Source: Microvirga sp. VF16
Lineage (GTDB): Bacteria; Pseudomonadota; Alphaproteobacteria; Rhizobiales; Beijerinckiaceae
NCBI RefSeq assembly: GCF_016864375.1
Contig: NZ_CP069359.1
Span: 248,001-312,000, forward strand
Direction: 5' to 3'
Length of the DNA: 64,000 nt
Made by a program: the position numbers and the translations under genes. Position 1 is the stretch's first letter. Each line of letters starts with the position of its first letter. Below, in pieces: positions 33,554-42,402 of the stretch. A model generated the notes under the pieces. It saw only the letters and a program-made list of their open reading frames with translations, had not been told where the DNA came from and did not search any database.

Positions 33554-34399
33554 TCAGGTTTTCGGAGCGATGTCGATCTTGAACCATTTCATCGAGAGTT
33601 TCTGGATGGTGCCGTCCTGAGTGGCCGCCTTGATTGCCTCGTTGAGCTTCTGCTTTAACTCGGCGTCCTCCTTGCGCAGACCGATGCCGACTCCGTCGCC
33701 CTGAATGCCACCCGTGATAGCAGGCCCGACGAGGGCGTAGTTCTTGAATTCCGGCTTATCGAGGGTGCCGATAATCGCGGTGGCGTCAGCCAGCACCGCA
33801 TCAATCCGACCGGCCAGAAGATCGAGGTCGTGCTGCTCGGTGGTCTTGTACTCTCGGATGTCGGCCGTACCCTTCAGGTACTTCTCGGCGAAGACGGGAT
33901 GAGTGGTGGAGACCTGAACGCCGATCATCTTGCCCTTGAGCAGCGGCTTCGTCGCCTCAATCGCCTTCTCGGCCTCCGCTTGCTGGCTTACCAGATGATA
34001 GGTTTGCCCCGTGCCCGGCATCTTGGCGAGTGGCGAGTCCTTAGCCACCAGATAGCCATTCGGCGAGTCGGCATAGGGACCAGCGAAATCGATTACCTGC
34101 TTGCGTTCGTCGGTGATGCTCATGCCGGCCATGATGGCATCGTATTTCTTCGCCTGAAGAGCGGGGATGATCCCGTCCCAATCCTGGGAGACGATCTCGC
34201 ACTTGACCTTCATGCGGGCGCACAGGTCGTTGGCGAGATCGATGTCGAAGCCTTCGAGCTTGCCGCCCGCACCTGTGAAATTCCACGGGGCATAAGCGCC
34301 TTCCGTCGCGATCTTGATGACTCTGTCCTGCGCAGCAGTCGCACCACCTGCCAGAGTGGCAGCGATCGCAGCCAAGGCGAAGCTCCTCATGATATTCAT
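33554..34399 (-). CDS. Basic-amino-acid-type ABC substrate-binding protein (copy B)
   Basis: A 281-residue periplasmic binding protein with signal peptide (MNIMRSFALAAIAATLAGGA, then TAAQ). It is a close paralogue of copy A: the same KIATEGAYAPWNFTGAGGKL, the same CEIVSQDWDGIIPAL, and the same REYKTTEQHDLDLLAGRIDA. It is convergent with the FAD enzyme gene, so the two binding proteins flank the catabolic genes. No permease or ATPase is linked. Differences in the ligand pocket cannot be judged from sequence alone. Confidence 0.85.
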   Translation of the reverse strand: MNIMRSFALAAIAATLAGGATAAQDRVIKIATEGAYAPWNFTGAGGKLEGFDIDLANDLCARMKVKCEIVSQDWDGIIPALQAKKYDAIMAGMSITDERKQVIDFAGPYADSPNGYLVAKDSPLAKMPGTGQTYHLVSQQAEAEKAIEATKPLLKGKMIGVQVSTTHPVFAEKYLKGTADIREYKTTEQHDLDLLAGRIDAVLADATAIIGTLDKPEFKNYALVGPAITGGIQGDGVGIGLRKEDAELKQKLNEAIKAATQDGTIQKLSMKWFKIDIAPKT

Positions 34400-34592
34400 T
34401 GCCGTTCCTTTGGTTTTCTCTCGTCCGATTGAGAAGTCGGATTCTATCCTGAGGCACGGTTCATTGGTACCGTCGCTTTCGTAAAGGGCTCTTTGGCACC
34501 AGCTCGCTTGCTACCGCGGAATAACATTGCTTCTTTGCAGGGTCAGGACATTCTAACTTTGCCTGCAGATGATGAAGTTCATTGAAGACAGA

Positions 34593-34607
34593 TTTTGACA
34601 AGAAGTT
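34593..34607 (+). repeat. Dispersed 15-mer repeat, copy 2
   Basis: ATTTTGACAAGAAGT, identical to the copies at 27631 and 39198. It lies about 190 nt upstream of the leftward binding-protein gene (copy B), in non-coding DNA. Confidence 0.6.
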
Positions 34608-34683
34608 TACAGCCGGTGCCGTGGCGGGGACCTCTCCCCACGCTATCAATGCTTCCGCCGTGTTTGGCTATCCTGCGGCTGGA

Positions 34684-35718
34684 TCAGCGGCTGATGCGCC
34701 AGATCCGGCCGCCCGCGTCATCAGACACGACAATCGACCCATCCGGCAGTTCCTTGACATCAACCGGACGTCCAACACCGCTCAGAAAACGCTGCCCGTT
34801 GCCGGAGCGGCTGCTGCCCACACGCAGCCGCACGACCTGGTACCCGACCGGCGTGCTGCGATCCCAGCTCCCATGTTCGGCAATCAGCGCTTCGCCGCGC
34901 AACTCCGGAAACATGGCACCGCGATAGAAGTGAAGCCCGAGCGTGGCCACATGGGCCTGGAACTCATACGCAGGCGGGTTTTGGGGCGCGGGCGGAGCCG
35001 CCGCCTCAAAGCCGCGCAATCGCACCCGACCGCCGAAATACGGAAAGCCATAGAAGGCGCCTGGCTGCAGGACGTTGAGCTCGTCAGGCGGTGTGTTGTC
35101 GCCCATCCCGTCGGCGCCATTGTCGGTGAAATACAGGGTGCCGCCGTTCCAATCGAAGCCGACCGAGTTGCGGATGCCCCAGGCCATGCGCCGGAGGTCC
35201 CCGCCGCTTGGGCTGAGGCTGATGATCGTCCCCTGCAAACCCGCGGGCTGACAAATATTACACGGCGAGCCGATTGAGATGTACAGCCGGCTGTCTGGCC
35301 CGGCTTGCATGTAGCGCAGGCCGTGGTGGGCTTGGTTCGGCAGCCTGATCGGCAGATCGGCTCGGTTGGCCAGTCTGCCGCCAGGCACGAGGGCGAAAGT
35401 CGAGACGCGGTCGCGCGATGCAACGTAGAGTCTGTTCCCCAAGCAGGCGACGCCGTTGGGGGCAACGAGCCCGGACGCGGCCCGCACGGCAGGCCCACCC
35501 GCCAGAGGGACACCATAGACCGCATTGCCTTTGGTGCCGACGTATAGCGCATCGCCGCAGACGGCCATGGCGCGGGCGGCCGGCACACGGGCGAACACCG
35601 CAACGCGGGCTCCGGGTGTGGCATGGACGATTTGGCCAAGGCACAGTGATGGGACCAAGCCAGCGGTGGCGAGGCCGGCAAGAGCTAAGGACCGGAAGGG
35701 CTTGCCGAGGTGCATCAT
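34684..35718 (-). CDS. Glucose/sorbosone dehydrogenase-like beta-propeller protein
   Basis: A 344-residue exported protein. The signal peptide is SLALAGLATAGLVPSLCLGQ. The mature protein has the six-bladed propeller motifs of the PQQ-type glucose/sorbosone dehydrogenase family: APNGVACLGNRLYVA, HHGLRYMQAGPDSRLYISIG followed by the sorbosone-type SPCNICQP, WGIRNSVGFDWN, and EHGSWDRSTPVGYQVVRL near the end. Members oxidise sugars or related alcohols in the periplasm with PQQ, but many close relatives are uncharacterised. There are no PQQ genes in the window. Confidence 0.8.
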   Translation of the reverse strand: MMHLGKPFRSLALAGLATAGLVPSLCLGQIVHATPGARVAVFARVPAARAMAVCGDALYVGTKGNAVYGVPLAGGPAVRAASGLVAPNGVACLGNRLYVASRDRVSTFALVPGGRLANRADLPIRLPNQAHHGLRYMQAGPDSRLYISIGSPCNICQPAGLQGTIISLSPSGGDLRRMAWGIRNSVGFDWNGGTLYFTDNGADGMGDNTPPDELNVLQPGAFYGFPYFGGRVRLRGFEAAAPPAPQNPPAYEFQAHVATLGLHFYRGAMFPELRGEALIAEHGSWDRSTPVGYQVVRLRVGSSRSGNGQRFLSGVGRPVDVKELPDGSIVVSDDAGGRIWRISR

Positions 35719-36048
35719 TCCGTCGCGACCGGATCGAACAGCTCATTTATGCGCCGACCGCTGAGTTTGGAAACTCACGAGTTCGCGGGGCTGGCGAGAT
35801 CAGGGGTGGAGACAGTTAAGGCCTGTTAATGGGAACAAGGCCTCAGGCCAAGCCGAGGCCTGCGATGCGGTGTCAAAGTGCAACCCGCGCTTTGCCAGCC
35901 AGGATCCGCCAGTCAGGAGGATCCCACGCCCGCCGATAGACGCCCAAGCCATCCCCCAAGCAGGCTGGTGAGCCCCTTCAGGTGCAGGTATGTTCACTGG
36001 GAGCCGCTGGCTCATCTTTGCCGCCCCCAACCTCGGGCAAGTCCTGTG

Positions 36049-36870
36049 ATGCATGAGCTCACTCCTGAAGGTCAGCAGATCGTCACGGACGCCGCCCAGC
36101 GGCATAGGGTTAGTGCCGATGCTGTTCTAACCTTGCTTCGCGCGCTGGAGGTGGGTCACGGCACCATGGCGCAGTTCAACCATCCTGAGCTCGGCGGGAT
36201 GGGCCAGTGGACGCAGGGTGGCATGACCATGGTGGGCACCCTGTTCGACCATGGCCTGAAGGCCCGCGTGGATGCCCTGTGCACCGAGCTGGCCGCACTC
36301 CTGGGCCAGCAGCCATCCATTCTGGCCGCGACAGGCGCGCAGGCACAGCCGCAGCCGGGCGCGCCGGGTGTGAGCCTGTTCGTGACAGGGGCAGCCTCCC
36401 CGTCGGGAATGTGGTGGCCCCCGGAGCTGGGCCAACCATCGTCCGCCGGATCTCAGGACGACCTGCACTACGCAATCTTCCCGGCAGCGCACCGGCTTGC
36501 GATCGAGCGGAGTGGGCAGATCACCCTCTACGACACTCGGGATCACTTGATCTCTGGAGTGTCCCAGCAACAGGGTGCGGACCAATCTCTGAAGTTCGTG
36601 AGCCAGCACGGTCTCGTTCGGCTTCATGACCTGCTGGTGGTGGAAGCGGGTCCCCGCTCATCCACTTCTGACACAACCCGGGAGGGTTTAGCATCAGAGC
36701 CTGAGCCTGGGGCGTCGATGGCGGCCGGCGCCGCGCCGCCGACGTCGCCCCAGGTTTCCCCAGAGGACATCTTTGCCACGCTCGAGCGCCTTGTCGAGCT
36801 GCACAAGAACGGTGTGCTGACGGATGAGGAGTTTGCCGCCAAGAAAGCGGAACTGCTGGCCCGGATCTGA
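36049..36870 (+). CDS. SHOCT-domain protein
   Basis: A 273-residue soluble protein. The first ~80 residues (LTPEGQQIVTDAAQRHRVSA, then HPELGGMGQWTQGGMTMVG) are typical of a family seen in Methylobacterium-like bacteria. A middle domain with YAIFPAAHRLAIERSGQITL follows, and the C-terminal 35 residues form a SHOCT motif (LVELHKNGVLTDEEFAAKKA). SHOCT segments are short oligomerisation modules. The ATG at 36049 starts the conserved N-terminus, and an upstream in-frame extension is probably untranslated. The function of the whole protein is unknown. Confidence 0.7.
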   Translation: MHELTPEGQQIVTDAAQRHRVSADAVLTLLRALEVGHGTMAQFNHPELGGMGQWTQGGMTMVGTLFDHGLKARVDALCTELAALLGQQPSILAATGAQAQPQPGAPGVSLFVTGAASPSGMWWPPELGQPSSAGSQDDLHYAIFPAAHRLAIERSGQITLYDTRDHLISGVSQQQGADQSLKFVSQHGLVRLHDLLVVEAGPRSSTSDTTREGLASEPEPGASMAAGAAPPTSPQVSPEDIFATLERLVELHKNGVLTDEEFAAKKAELLARI

Positions 36871-37009
36871 ACTGCCAGAGTTCAACCAGGGAGGATCAGG
36901 GATTCTGGTTCTGTCGCGATTTTCGGGCAGCGGACACAGAGATGCCAGAGTGAACGGTAGGCCATTATGCGGCGAGCCGCTCGAATTGCTTCGCAAGGCG
37001 TCCTGCGGA

Positions 37010-37258
37010 TCAATGCTGACGGGCCTGAACGAAGTAGGCGACGATCGTTGCCTCGCCGAGCGCCTTGCAGGCTTCCAGCCGGTGCAAGCCTTCGACCAGA
37101 ACAAACCGCGTGCCGTCGGGTCGCACGAGAATGGGCGCCCGCTGCCCCTTCTCCATGATGCTCTCGGCAAGGGCTGCAACCTTGTGCGGAACAAGCGTTT
37201 GATGCCGCCGCACCGGCACATAGACATCTGCGATAGGAAGGGTCTGCCTCTTCATCAT
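37010..37258 (-). CDS. Short ParB/Srx-fold protein
   Basis: An 82-residue protein that is nearly only a ParB/sulfiredoxin-like nucleotide-binding domain: IADVYVPVRRHQTLVPHKVA, IMEKGQRAPILVRPDG, then the box-II-like LVEGLHRLEACKALG with the GxHR motif. It has no DNA-binding helix-turn-helix and no partner ParA next to it, so it is not a normal partition protein. Free-standing domains of this type exist with ATP- or CTP-linked roles. The start is one of two adjacent methionines. Confidence 0.65.
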   Translation of the reverse strand: MMKRQTLPIADVYVPVRRHQTLVPHKVAALAESIMEKGQRAPILVRPDGTRFVLVEGLHRLEACKALGEATIVAYFVQARQH

Positions 37259-37414
37259 CCCGGCGGCTCCGGTCGCTTGTCATGATGATCAAAGCTTAGG
37301 CGCCGCGGATCGGCTTGCCCAGGAACATGCGGTCCCACACGGCGTTGCCTGAGAAGGCCAGCTTGGCAGGAGAGTGGCGTCGCTGTGCTGGGCCTCCGCA
37401 CACGGAGACATCTC

Positions 37415-37618
37415 ATGAGCAAACTCACAGCCTTGATGGGCGTTCTCTTCCTGGCCGTGTCGTCGGCCTGGGCGCAGACCCCTGCCCCCTCCCCTGCGCC
37501 CGGTGCTCCCCCCACTGCCACGGGCGGCGGGATCGCAGACTACTGGTGGATCATCCTGCTGGTGATCATCGTCGCTGCCGCAATCTGGTATTTCTCCCGC
37601 AGCCGCAGGGGCGTGTAA
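37415..37618 (+). CDS. Small secreted or membrane protein
   Basis: A 67-residue protein with a signal peptide (MSKLTALMGVLFLAVSSAWA, cut before QTPAP). A proline/alanine-rich linker and one C-terminal membrane helix (WWIILLVIIVAAAIWYF) with a basic end (SRSRRGV) follow, so it is a bitopic inner-membrane protein. The ATG is preceded by GGAGA six bases upstream. A strong terminator 80 nt downstream shows that it is a single-gene transcript. The function is unknown. Confidence 0.65.
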   Translation: MSKLTALMGVLFLAVSSAWAQTPAPSPAPGAPPTATGGGIADYWWIILLVIIVAAAIWYFSRSRRGV

Positions 37619-37699
37619 CCGGGCTCCGGCAGGAACGGACCCAGGGCATCAGGCGTTGATCAGCAGCCCTTTTGATGCTCCAAGGTCCCAGCGACCCGG

Positions 37700-37725
37700 A
37701 CCCGGCTCTGCGCCGGGTTCTTTTT
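37700..37725 (+). terminator. Rho-independent terminator
   Basis: A seven-base stem ACCCGGC / GCCGGGT with loop TCTGC is followed directly by TCTTTTT. It ends the transcript of the small membrane protein gene. Confidence 0.8.
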
Positions 37726-37746
37726 GACATGGGCTGACTTGCGCCA

Positions 37747-38016
37747 CTAGGCGCTCCAGGGATGCCGTCCCTGGGACCGTGAGACGTGCCACTCGATCTC
37801 CATCGAAGCTCTGATGGTGCAGACCCGCTGGCTGCGCTCGTCCCGCACCTCGACGACAACATCGCTGGTCTCGCCCCTTGCGAGCCGGCCTTGGCCAATC
37901 TCAGCGGCCGAGCGGGCTGCCACCTGCACGGCGGCGTCCAGGCTGTTGAGCTCAGCGCCCTCATCGTCGCGCACGCCCTGTGCGCCATCCAGGATGTCAA
38001 AATAGTAGCGGGCCAC
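37747..38016 (-). CDS. DUF6894 family protein
   Basis: An 89-residue soluble protein. The pattern RYYFDILDGAQGVRDDEGAE, then LDAAVQVAARSAAEIG and VVVEVRDERSQRVCTIR, is that of a small family abundant in Hyphomicrobiales that I know as DUF6894. It has several copies per genome and no known role. It is separated by about 20 nt from the terminator of the convergent gene. The last ~12 residues are less typical. Confidence 0.72.
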   Translation of the reverse strand: MARYYFDILDGAQGVRDDEGAELNSLDAAVQVAARSAAEIGQGRLARGETSDVVVEVRDERSQRVCTIRASMEIEWHVSRSQGRHPWSA

Positions 38017-38342
38017 GGCAGTCTCCTCTTGGCCAGCACCGATGCATCAGACGTGGGTTGATGGCGGGCAGTTCGCGCCCCGGCTGAGGGTGCTGTCTGA
38101 AACCCTCAAGCCAGGGCATCAGTGGAGAGGAAGCCCTCCGACAACTCCAGTGCCATTCACTAGCGACACCAGAGTCGCTGTTCGGGCAGAGACACCACTT
38201 GCCCGGTGCACAGATCCTGTCTCGGTCAGGGTAAACAATTCGTCGATGCCGGAGAGCAAGGCGCTCCTTCGGCTTCATCCTCCAGAGGCAGTGAAACCAA
38301 TTCCCTTGCCGAGTACACTGACCTGTCCTGCCGGAGGTTGAC

Positions 38343-38915
38343 GTGAGCATTGCCTACTTCATCACCCATCCTGAGGTTGTCGTTGAGGCAACGACACCGG
38401 TCTCGCAGTGGCATCTCTCGGATCAGGGTGTCCACCGCATGCGGGCTTTCGCCTCCCAGGCGGGTCTGGGCACCCTCTCGGCCGTTTGGGCGAGCCCCGA
38501 AACCAAAGCCATCGAAGCGGCCGGTATCCTGGCTGGCCGCTTCGGCCTTCCTGTTCACGTTCATCATGAGCTGCATGAGAATGATCGCAGCGCCACTGGG
38601 TTTCTTCCGCCTCCGGAATTTGACCGGATGGCGGATGCCTTCTTTGCCAGGCCGGAGGAGAACGTGCGGGGATGGGAGCGTGCGGTGGATGCACAAGCCC
38701 GAGTGGCGGCGGCTGTGGATGAGATCCTCGAGCACTTCTCGGGCGAGAACATTGCGTTTGTCGCCCATGGTGGCGTAGGCACCTTGCTGCTGTGCAAGTA
38801 TCTCGGGCTTCCGATCACGCGGAGCGCTGATCAACCGTTCCAGGGACACTTCTGGGCCTTTGACGTTAATACGCGTCGCGTGATCCATCGATGGCGTGAG
38901 ATCGCGCCGCGCTGA
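38343..38915 (+). CDS. Histidine phosphatase-superfamily protein with altered first motif
   Basis: A 190-residue protein read from a GTG preceded by GGAGG. The fold of the phosphoglycerate-mutase-like superfamily is visible: WHLSDQGVHRMRAFA, VWASPETKAIEAAGILAGRF, HHELHEND and the second catalytic motif AFVAHGGVGTLLLCKYLG. The first motif, normally RHG, reads THP (YFITHPEVVV), so the nucleophilic histidine is kept but the arginine is replaced. Such variants form a subfamily of unknown substrate. Activity is uncertain. Confidence 0.7.
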   Translation: MSIAYFITHPEVVVEATTPVSQWHLSDQGVHRMRAFASQAGLGTLSAVWASPETKAIEAAGILAGRFGLPVHVHHELHENDRSATGFLPPPEFDRMADAFFARPEENVRGWERAVDAQARVAAAVDEILEHFSGENIAFVAHGGVGTLLLCKYLGLPITRSADQPFQGHFWAFDVNTRRVIHRWREIAPR

Positions 38916-39197
38916 CGCCCATGTTCTGTGCCGCCCAGGCCAGAGACCCGTGCGGTGTGAGTTGAGCCAGCCAGCGCGTCAGCTCCCGAATGACCCAGCG
39001 GCTGGTCCCTGACAAATGCAAGCCACAAGGTCAGCCTTGAGCCCCCTCGTCGTGCAAAAAGCGACATTTCAACTTGGTTGGCGCACGCGAATTTCGTTGA
39101 ACATTTTTTATGGAACCTGATGGCGTCAGCGGGCGCAGTGAAAATGGCCTTGAGCCCCTAAATCTCGGTCATTGGGTTAGTTGATACTCGGATCACT

Positions 39198-39212
39198 ATT
39201 TTGACAAGAAGT
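39198..39212 (+). repeat. Dispersed 15-mer repeat, copy 3
   Basis: ATTTTGACAAGAAGT, third identical copy, in the 475-nt gap between the histidine phosphatase-like gene and the membrane/coiled-coil gene. The rest of that gap has no gene that I can support. It does have a CCTTGAGCCCC direct repeat near 39035 and 39150. Confidence 0.6.
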
Positions 39213-39390
39213 CCGTACCGGGCACTGGGTCATAAATCGCGACCGTGAGGTCCCATGGACTGCAACTATTCAGGCACCAGTTTCACCAAATCTGACCTGA
39301 CAGCACGCTATTGAGGTGAACTACCACTCTAGCGCTTAACCAAGATACCAAAGCGCTTACGGTTAGCCTTCAGAGATCGGCTGAACTCCC

Positions 39391-41046
39391 TTGAAAAGGC
39401 TAAGCTTCTTCGGGATGGTGAAGTTACCGTTCTGGTTGGGGGCACGAATGGCGTCGGCGTTTAATGCGAAATTGGCAGTCTATGGTCAATGGACCTACCG
39501 CGTGGCCTGGGCGCTTGAGATCGTCGCCGCCTCCATTGGTTTGGCGACAGGTATCGCGCTGGGATATCAGGCCTACAGCGCGAGCCTCGGTACCGAGTTA
39601 TCGGTCAGCGGTCTGGACCTGGCCTTGGCCAGTGCTCCATTCTTCATGGTCGCACTGGCAGAGTTGACGAAGATCCCGATCGCGACCCTGCTGTTCTCGG
39701 TCAGATGGATCTGGAAGCCGGTCCTTGCGATCGCCCTCTGCCTTTTGGCGCTCATCACCTTCGAAACCGTATTCCTCGGCCTGGAACGAGCGTCCACTCA
39801 ACGTCAGATCCAGTATGAGGAAATTCAGGCGCGGAAGAACGCTGCTCAGATTGAACTTCAGAATACTGAGAAGTCACTGGTCGCCCTCTCGTCTGCCAGC
39901 CATGTCGCCGATGTTAAGGCAGAGGTCGATAGGCTGAATGAGATGGAAGCTTCCGAAAGCCAACGGAAGCAAGACGAGATCCAGCGGGTTCAGGGTCAGA
40001 TCGAGAACTTGAAGCTGCAGAATCCACATTATGCGTCACTTGCTCGACAGATTGCATCGAAGGACACGGAGTTCAAACAACTCATAGAGCGGCGGGACAA
40101 TGAAATTCGCGTCCAGCTTGAGCCATTTGAGCGACAGAGAGAGAGTTTTACGAAGCGCATTGAAGCGGCACGTGAAAAGGGTGATCTGGCGACGGTCCGC
40201 CGGCTGGAGGAGGAGCTGGCGCGACTGAGAAATCCCGTCCCGGCGATCCGGGAGCGTTTCGGTATAGACGAGCAACGACTTCAAGGGGATCTGCGTATTT
40301 TGCGGGAGCAACAGGCTGCCCTGGAGAACAGTGAGACTGAAGCTGAGAAACAGGCTCGTGGCCGTCTCGTCGAGCGCCAGAACCTACTCGAGCAGGAAGT
40401 CCGCGATCTCCAGACAACATGGCAAGACCGTCGCAATCGAACCCTCTCTCAGCTGCAGGACGCGCAGCAGAAAGCGGCCGCGAACGCTCTCGAAACGGAA
40501 CGCCTTCGGGTGAGGATCACCCAACTGCAGAATGAGCTTACCATCGTTGAAAAGGAGCGGGTCGTCACATCCCGCAACGATCAGATCCGGCGCCTTGCAG
40601 GCAGGCTGTATGGCAAAAATCCGGAGGCCGTGAGCGTGGAGGAGGCCGGCTTCATCTCCATCGTTTGGTTTGGGTCACTCGGTGCGCTGGCTGCTCTTGC
40701 AGGACCTCTGACGGCCATTGTGGCACTGGGCCTGCAACGCTCGGCAGAGGTACGGGAGACGAGAGGAACCCGAACTCTTTCCGACTACCTGCGCCGTTGG
40801 CTTATCCGGTGGCGGTTCAAGCGCACCCGGAAGGTCCAGGTGACGGTCGAGGTCCCGGTCGAAAAGGAGATCGAGAAGCACGTAGAGGTTCCTGTCGAAA
40901 GGATCATCAAGGAGGTTCTCTACGTACCAATCCTGACAGACGATCCGGATGCTGTTCGCAACACGCTTCAGCAGGATCTGCCAGCCGAAATCGCCGACTT
41001 GGTTCGGGTTAAGTTTAAGGGTGCCCCCAATGCAAGTGCGGCATGA
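39391..41046 (+). CDS. Membrane protein with long coiled coil
   Basis: Up to 551 residues. Three hydrophobic segments lie near the N-terminus (around residues 40-60, 80-100 and 110-132), and one more near 425-445 (FGSLGALAALAGPLTAIVAL). Between them is a long coiled coil of about 280 residues (QIELQNTEKSLVALSS, VRRLEEELARLR, LERVRITQ-type heptads). Near the C-terminus comes the valine/glutamate repeat VEVPVEKEIEKHVEVPVERI. The start is uncertain (TTG 39391, ATG 39415 or 39448). It overlaps the PAN-domain gene by 17 nt, so they probably act together. The family is not recognised; a structural membrane scaffold is possible. Confidence 0.6.
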   Translation: MKRLSFFGMVKLPFWLGARMASAFNAKLAVYGQWTYRVAWALEIVAASIGLATGIALGYQAYSASLGTELSVSGLDLALASAPFFMVALAELTKIPIATLLFSVRWIWKPVLAIALCLLALITFETVFLGLERASTQRQIQYEEIQARKNAAQIELQNTEKSLVALSSASHVADVKAEVDRLNEMEASESQRKQDEIQRVQGQIENLKLQNPHYASLARQIASKDTEFKQLIERRDNEIRVQLEPFERQRESFTKRIEAAREKGDLATVRRLEEELARLRNPVPAIRERFGIDEQRLQGDLRILREQQAALENSETEAEKQARGRLVERQNLLEQEVRDLQTTWQDRRNRTLSQLQDAQQKAAANALETERLRVRITQLQNELTIVEKERVVTSRNDQIRRLAGRLYGKNPEAVSVEEAGFISIVWFGSLGALAALAGPLTAIVALGLQRSAEVRETRGTRTLSDYLRRWLIRWRFKRTRKVQVTVEVPVEKEIEKHVEVPVERIIKEVLYVPILTDDPDAVRNTLQQDLPAEIADLVRVKFKGAPNASAA

Positions 41047-42025
41047 CACTTCACTGCTTGAGAAAGCCATCGAGCAGGTTCTGCTTCGGGCATCGATCCC
41101 CACCTTGCAGGCTCAGGCTGAGGCGCTTGAGAAGACCAATAAGGCCGTTGCCATTCGGCGCATCGCTACCGGAGCAGCAATTGCTTTAGTCGCAATCGGC
41201 ATTGGTCTCGGGATCAAGTTTGCCCTCGATCGGAATCCAAATCTTGCTGGTCATGAGCCTCAGACCCAAGCTCAGGCCATGCCTGATCCGGTGCCACAGC
41301 CACCAGCTCCGGCTCCGCGTCCGCAAGACATTGCCGTGAGTAAGTCCGACCCAGCGCCATCACAATCCGACATCATAACAACGAACTTCACGAAGTTCGC
41401 CAATCGGCAAGTTGAGCTTCTGGGCCGGAACTGGACCGTCAGCGTAGGTCATCATTTCGATAATGAGGCAGACAGAACCTGGAACCAGGCTTGGTGCTAC
41501 ACCCTGACGAAAGTCAATGGGGTCGAGGTCAAGGTAGAGCTAGCAGACCGAAAATCGCCGCATGCCAAACCCGTTTCCCCGACCGCCAATCTGGCGACGA
41601 TGCAGCATGCCGGGTTGGATCTCAACGACGCCTTGGCGCTCGCTTCCAGATGCCCATGGTCAGATCGGGAATTCAGCGTTGCTGACCTGCAAGTCCCATC
41701 ATCTGCGAAAGGGCCCATGCCAACTCCACCAGTGTCGCAGCCATTGCCCTCGCCTCCTCCACCGCAGCCGCAACAGGAATTTATTGCGGCCGATGACTTC
41801 GATATTCCCGGGGGAGATTATCGGGTCGAGAAAGAGGTCTCATTGGAGCTTTGTACGTCCCTTTGCCGAACCGACACGCAATGCAGGGCCTATACCTATA
41901 ACAAAACTGCCCGGTGGTGTTTCCTAAAGGACCGTCTGGGCGAAGCCCAGCGGTTCGTCGGAGCTTTCTCCGGCATGAAGAAGATCGCACCGACGGCTGG
42001 GAATTTCAATGCGCAGTGGCGCTAG
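41030..42025 (+). CDS. Single-pass membrane protein with C-terminal PAN/Apple-like domain
   Basis: A 331-residue protein that starts inside the end of the preceding gene. One membrane segment (AIALVAIGIGLGIKFAL, about residues 48-65) is followed by a proline-rich linker. A middle domain (WTVSVGHHFDNEADRTWNQA) comes next, then a second proline linker and a C-terminal PAN/Apple-like domain (DFDIPGGDYRVEKEVSLELC, C-x3-C, CRAYTYNKTARWCFLKD) with paired cysteines. PAN domains bind proteins or sugars outside the cell. Together with its partner it suggests an envelope complex of unknown function. Confidence 0.6.
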   Translation: MQVRHDTSLLEKAIEQVLLRASIPTLQAQAEALEKTNKAVAIRRIATGAAIALVAIGIGLGIKFALDRNPNLAGHEPQTQAQAMPDPVPQPPAPAPRPQDIAVSKSDPAPSQSDIITTNFTKFANRQVELLGRNWTVSVGHHFDNEADRTWNQAWCYTLTKVNGVEVKVELADRKSPHAKPVSPTANLATMQHAGLDLNDALALASRCPWSDREFSVADLQVPSSAKGPMPTPPVSQPLPSPPPPQPQQEFIAADDFDIPGGDYRVEKEVSLELCTSLCRTDTQCRAYTYNKTARWCFLKDRLGEAQRFVGAFSGMKKIAPTAGNFNAQWR

Positions 42026-42120
42026 ACAGAGGCAGGCCATCGCAACGGCCTCAGGAGGCGCGCAAGCGTCGACTTGAACAGGTCGCAGAAGACGAATCGA
42101 GAGGGATTGGATCGGCGGAC

Positions 42121-42396
42121 CTACTCGATCTCGTCTCCCTCATCGTCCTCGTCCGCGCCGCGGTAGGGATCCTCAGCGTAGGCCAGACAACCTTCATGGA
42201 ATGACCAAGAGTTCCTCGGAATCGGGCACTCAATGGGATCGGTTATCCCTTTTTGCTCTGCCCAGAGATAGCCTGCCCTGTGGCCAGAGCAGTCATCCGT
42301 GCACTCATAGCCCCCGAAATAGCGGTCACTGGCAACCGCTGATTCTTCGGGAACCGAGAGAAGCAACAACGCGATGATGGTGCAAGGAATCCGCAT
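42121..42396 (-). CDS. Small exported cysteine-containing protein
   Basis: A 91-residue protein with a signal peptide (MRIPCTIIALLLLSVPEESA, cut before SDRYFG). The mature part has four cysteines and the motif YECTDDCSGHRAGYLWAEQK, then SWSFHEGCLAYAED, seen in small uncharacterised exported proteins of several proteobacteria. The tail is strongly acidic. It starts six bases after the stop of the lipoprotein gene, so they form an operon. Function is unknown. Confidence 0.65.
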   Translation of the reverse strand: MRIPCTIIALLLLSVPEESAVASDRYFGGYECTDDCSGHRAGYLWAEQKGITDPIECPIPRNSWSFHEGCLAYAEDPYRGADEDDEGDEIE

Positions 42397-42402
42397 GGCA
42401 GG

